DNA from: Streptomyces caatingaensis
GTDB taxonomy: Bacteria; Actinomycetota; Actinomycetes; Streptomycetales; Streptomycetaceae
DNA: 64,000 nt
NCBI RefSeq assembly: GCF_001187435.1
Contig: NZ_LFXA01000012.1
Location: 124,001 to 188,000, forward strand
Reading direction: 5' to 3'
A model generated the notes under the pieces. That model was not told the origin of the DNA, did not search any database, and was given only the letters and a program-made list of their open reading frames with translations. Made by a program: the position numbers and the translations under genes. Position 1 is the stretch's first letter, and every line of letters starts with the position of its first letter. Below, in pieces: positions 61,326-64,000 of this stretch.

Positions 61326-63518
61326 ATGCCCAAGCCTGGGAACCGACATGGCCCTGCCCTCATCACGCCCGCCGACGCCCACGTCCCCCACGTCCCCGGC
61401 GGCCCCGACGGCCCGGGCGCCCCGGGCCGCGGCGGTCCGGAGCCCGTGAACCCGGGAAGCGCCCCGCCCGAGGTCCGGCGTGCCGTGCGGGTGACCCTGG
61501 CGGGGTGCGCGGGGTTCTACGGCTTCCGTTACGGGCTGGGGGATCCGGCCATGGGGCTGTACGCCATGTTCGGCGCGCTGCCCCTGGGCCTGTTCGCCCG
61601 CCTGCCGGGCGACGCGCGGCAGCGCGCCGGCACGCTCCTGGCGGTCCTCCCGGCGGGCTGGGCGCTCGTGACCGCCGGAACCCTGCTGGCGGTGGACGGC
61701 TGGGCGGCCGCGGGCGGCATGGTGGTGGTCGGCTTCGCCGTGGCGTTCGGCACGGTGTGCGGCCCGCGCGTGAGCGGGGTCGCCCCGGCCCTCCAGCTGT
61801 TCTACGTCCTGCCGTGCTTCCCGCCGTACGCCCCGCAGACGCTCGGTTCCCGCCTGGTGGGACTGGGCGTCGGCATCGTGCTGATCAGCTGTGCCGAACG
61901 GTGGGTGTGGCCCGACGTACCGGCGCGTCCCTACCGGGCCGCCCTCGCGGACGCGATGTCCGCGCTCGGCGACTACGCCGCCGCACTCGCCGGTACGGGC
62001 GCGGGCGCGTCCGTCGGCCGGTGCCGGGAGGCCGCCCACCGGGCGGTCGACGCGGCCCGGCTGTCGCGAACCGCGGCCGCCGAGCGCCCCGTCGCCCCGA
62101 CGGTGCGCGACCTCGCCCTCTGCCACGCCCGCGCGACCGCTCGCTACGTACGAGGTCGACTGGACCGCCTGTACGCCGCCGGCGGACCCCTCCGGCCCGG
62201 CGCCGCGGCCCTGCTGCGGGACGGCACGGCCCGCCTGCACGCGGCGGCGGCCGCCCTGCGCGGCGTCCCGCCCGAGGGCGATGGACCCGCCGAGGCCCTG
62301 GAAGCCCTCGACGCGCCCCCGCGCCCGGCGCACGACCCGCCCGGCGAGCAGCGGCAGGACGCGGTGGCCCGGGCCACCGCCGCCGGTATCGGGCTCGCCC
62401 TGCTGACGTCCCGCATCGCCGCGGGCGGGCGGCGGGCCGCCCTCGCTCACGAGGGCCCCACGCCGTGGTACGCCACCGCGCCCCCGCTCGCGCTCCGCCT
62501 GCGCCGCCTCCGGGCCCATCTCCACCGGCACTCGGTCCACCTGCACAACGCGCTGCGCATCGGCCTGGCGCTGGGCTGCGCCCGGGTGCTGGTCGGCCTG
62601 CTCGGTCTCTCGCACGGCTTCTGGGTGCTGTTCGCCGTGCTGAGCCTGATGCGGACGTCCGCGGCCGACACCCGGGCGGGGCTGCGGCCCGCGTTCCTCG
62701 GTACGGCCGCCGGCGCGGGGGCCATGGGCCTGGTCCTCCACGGGGTCGGCGACGTCCCCCTCGTCTACGCGTGCGCCCTGCCCGTCGCCATGCTGTGCGG
62801 CTTCGGCGCCGGGCCGCTGCTCGGCCCGGCCTGGGAGCAGGCGGCGTTCACGGTCGCCTTCGTCCTGATCTTCACGCAGCTGTCGGTGCCCGACTGGCGC
62901 CTCTCGGAACAACGGCTCGAGGACGTCCTGATCGGCGGGGCGATCGGCGCGGCGGCGAGCCTGCTGGCCTGGCCGCGAGGCAGCCACGGCACCCTGTGCG
63001 GCACCGTCGCCGACTTCCTCGCGGCCGGCGGGGACGGCTGCCGGACCGTCGTCGGCATCCTGAGCGGCCGCCCGGCCACGGCGGATCCGCTCCTCCCCGT
63101 CCGCCGCGCGATGCTCCGCGCGGAAGCCGCCTACGTCCAGAACCAGGCGGAGAAGTTCCGCCCGCGCGCGGACGACGAGCTGATCGAACGGGCGTTGACG
63201 TGCGGTTACCACATGGCCGTCGGCGGCGAACTGCTGCTGATCCGCCACGGGCGCCCGGGGAGCGCCCCACTGCCCCCGGCGGCCGCCGCGTCCCTGGCCC
63301 CCCGCGCGGAGGAGGTCGCCGACCGGGCGCGGTGCGCCGCGGCGAGCCTGTGGGCCGCGGCGAGCCACCGCCCCGGAGGAGGGGCTGTCGGCCCGGCCCC
63401 GCGGCACACCACCCACGCAGGGGTACTCGCACCGGACGCCGAGGCATGGCTGGCCGGGGTCGCACAGGACCTGGCCCGAATCCCCGGCGGCGCCGGAGGA
63501 GACAGAGAGGGACGATAG
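61326..63518 (+). CDS. FUSC-family membrane protein (aromatic acid exporter-like)
   Basis: About 730 residues from ATG 61326; GTG 61446 is an alternative start closer to the first membrane segment and with GGAG upstream. It has two blocks of membrane helices: VRVTLAGCAGFYGFRYGLGD onward, and ALRIGLALGCARVLVGLLGL onward, the latter with the FUSC-type SHGFWVLFAVLSLMRTSAADT. Cytoplasmic helical regions rich in Arg/Ala follow each block. This repeated membrane-plus-cytoplasmic layout is that of YccS/AaeB-like proteins, some of which export aromatic acids. No partner gene is adjacent. Substrate unknown. Confidence 0.8.
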   Translation: MPKPGNRHGPALITPADAHVPHVPGGPDGPGAPGRGGPEPVNPGSAPPEVRRAVRVTLAGCAGFYGFRYGLGDPAMGLYAMFGALPLGLFARLPGDARQRAGTLLAVLPAGWALVTAGTLLAVDGWAAAGGMVVVGFAVAFGTVCGPRVSGVAPALQLFYVLPCFPPYAPQTLGSRLVGLGVGIVLISCAERWVWPDVPARPYRAALADAMSALGDYAAALAGTGAGASVGRCREAAHRAVDAARLSRTAAAERPVAPTVRDLALCHARATARYVRGRLDRLYAAGGPLRPGAAALLRDGTARLHAAAAALRGVPPEGDGPAEALEALDAPPRPAHDPPGEQRQDAVARATAAGIGLALLTSRIAAGGRRAALAHEGPTPWYATAPPLALRLRRLRAHLHRHSVHLHNALRIGLALGCARVLVGLLGLSHGFWVLFAVLSLMRTSAADTRAGLRPAFLGTAAGAGAMGLVLHGVGDVPLVYACALPVAMLCGFGAGPLLGPAWEQAAFTVAFVLIFTQLSVPDWRLSEQRLEDVLIGGAIGAAASLLAWPRGSHGTLCGTVADFLAAGGDGCRTVVGILSGRPATADPLLPVRRAMLRAEAAYVQNQAEKFRPRADDELIERALTCGYHMAVGGELLLIRHGRPGSAPLPPAAAASLAPRAEEVADRARCAAASLWAAASHRPGGGAVGPAPRHTTHAGVLAPDAEAWLAGVAQDLARIPGGAGGDREGR

Positions 63519-63553
63519 TCCTGTGGCAAAGAACCCCTGCGGAGAAAAGCGCT

Positions 63554-63593
63554 GGACTTCTCCTCGCCCCCGCGTGTTAACTTGGAGAAGTCC
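63554..63593. repeat. Inverted repeat downstream of the FUSC gene
   Basis: GGACTTCTCC (63554-63563) and GGAGAAGTCC (63584-63593) form a perfect 10-bp stem with a 20-nt loop containing GTTAAC. No T-run follows. It may terminate the FUSC transcript or be an operator for the gene at the right edge. The 361-bp gap 63519-63879 otherwise holds only the possible short ORF at 63639 and no recognised gene. Confidence 0.55.
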
Positions 63594-63638
63594 CCAGTTG
63601 ATCACTCTCGGGCTGTTCTGCCCTAGAAGAGGTGTTTG

Positions 63639-63680
63639 ATGTCCCGGCCCGCGCCGAGCGCGCCTCGCCGCATCGCGTAG
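63639..63680 (+). CDS. Possible 13-residue leader ORF
   Basis: AGAGG lies 6 nt before ATG 63639, which opens MSRPAPSAPRRIA and stops at TAG. It lies about 200 nt before the next gene's start. It could be a leader peptide, but so short a frame can easily arise by chance. Confidence 0.25.
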   Translation: MSRPAPSAPRRIA

Positions 63681-63879
63681 CCGTCCCCTTTCGCCGTGAT
63701 GGCCACGGCGATCTGCCGGGACGGAATCCCGGTGCCCATACCCCCTCCCGTGGCCTCGCGGCCGTGGAGGCCTACGACCGTATCCGCGGCCGTCGGTCCA
63801 CTCCGCCGCCCATGGGTTTCCCGAGGCCGCTCGGCCTGCTCTTGCTGTCATCGCACACTTCTCAGCAAGGAGCACCCGG

Positions 63880-64000
63880 GTGTCCAGCGACAACCTCGCT
63901 CACCAGAACACCGCCAACAACGTCAACAACGTCCTCAGCACTGACACGTTCAGCTGTGTGTGGTGCGGACTGACCGTCTCGGCCCAGGCCCCCGACGGCA
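63880..64000 (+). CDS. Start of an unidentified protein with a CxxC motif (partial)
   Basis: GTG 63880 has AAGGAG 9 nt upstream. The first 40 residues are visible: an Asn-rich opening (SSDNLAHQNTANNVNNVLS) followed by FSCVWCGLTVSAQAPDG. The C-V-W-C-G pair looks like one half of a zinc ribbon, with the second half beyond the window. The family cannot be assigned from this stretch. Confidence 0.65.
   Translation, partial: MSSDNLAHQNTANNVNNVLSTDTFSCVWCGLTVSAQAPDG

Noticed and set aside
60045..63893. A 1282-codon minus-strand frame opposite the glycosyltransferase and FUSC genes
   Set aside because: Antisense shadow of two clear membrane proteins.
63632..63973. Two overlapping plus-strand frames at the right edge
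   Set aside because: They lack good ribosome sites, and GTG 63880 in a third frame has AAGGAG and a more protein-like sequence.

Overview
The window is high-GC actinobacterial DNA, almost certainly Streptomyces: third codon positions are strongly G/C biased, GTG and TTG starts are common, and it is dominated by multimodular polyketide and peptide synthetases with LuxR-type pathway regulators. Calls come from reading translations and motifs by eye; no database search was run.

Region 1 (about 1-36.8 kb) is a type I modular PKS locus. On the minus strand lie a giant five-module PKS (29785 to 3895) and a one-module PKS (3838 to 506). A ketosynthase-III-like gene follows and runs off the left edge. 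The giant gene is split by a single extra base in a C6 run at 16604-16609, inside the DH of its third module; removing that base restores one 8629-residue protein. Predicted modules are DH-KR, DH-KR, DH-ER-KR, an inactive KR, an active KR, then KS-AT-ACP. Five ATs look malonyl-specific and the last methylmalonyl-specific. There is no loading module and no thioesterase domain, so the locus must continue outside the window. To the right, on the plus strand, are a NarL-type response regulator, a DHA2-type MFS exporter, a large LAL regulator and a type II thioesterase. A direct repeat, YAGGGG-N5-TAGGGG, lies upstream of the giant PKS, the KAS III gene and the thioesterase, always pointing toward the gene.

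Region 2 (about 37.0-53.3 kb) is a second compact biosynthetic locus. It has a C-A-PCP-TE NRPS, a hybrid A-PCP-C-A-PCP-KS-KR-ACP-TE with no AT in its PKS module, a GSCFA-family protein, an SGNH hydrolase and a TauD-type dioxygenase. The second adenylation domain of the hybrid reads as proline. Proline plus one reduced C2 unit, with a TauD hydroxylase, is the logic of detoxinine, so this is most likely a member of the detoxin/rimosamide family sitting directly beside a modular PKS. A strong convergent hairpin closes it.

Region 3 (53.4-64 kb) is mixed. It contains an unknown Ala-rich protein, a double-MerR (TioE-like) regulator divergent from a UvrA-like ABC protein of the DrrC/TioU resistance type, a thyA-dfrA operon, an unknown 59-residue protein, the 3' stub of an ABC exporter gene, a GT39-like membrane glycosyltransferase, a FUSC-family membrane protein and the start of another gene. 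The stub suggests that a deletion or insertion has remodelled this flank.
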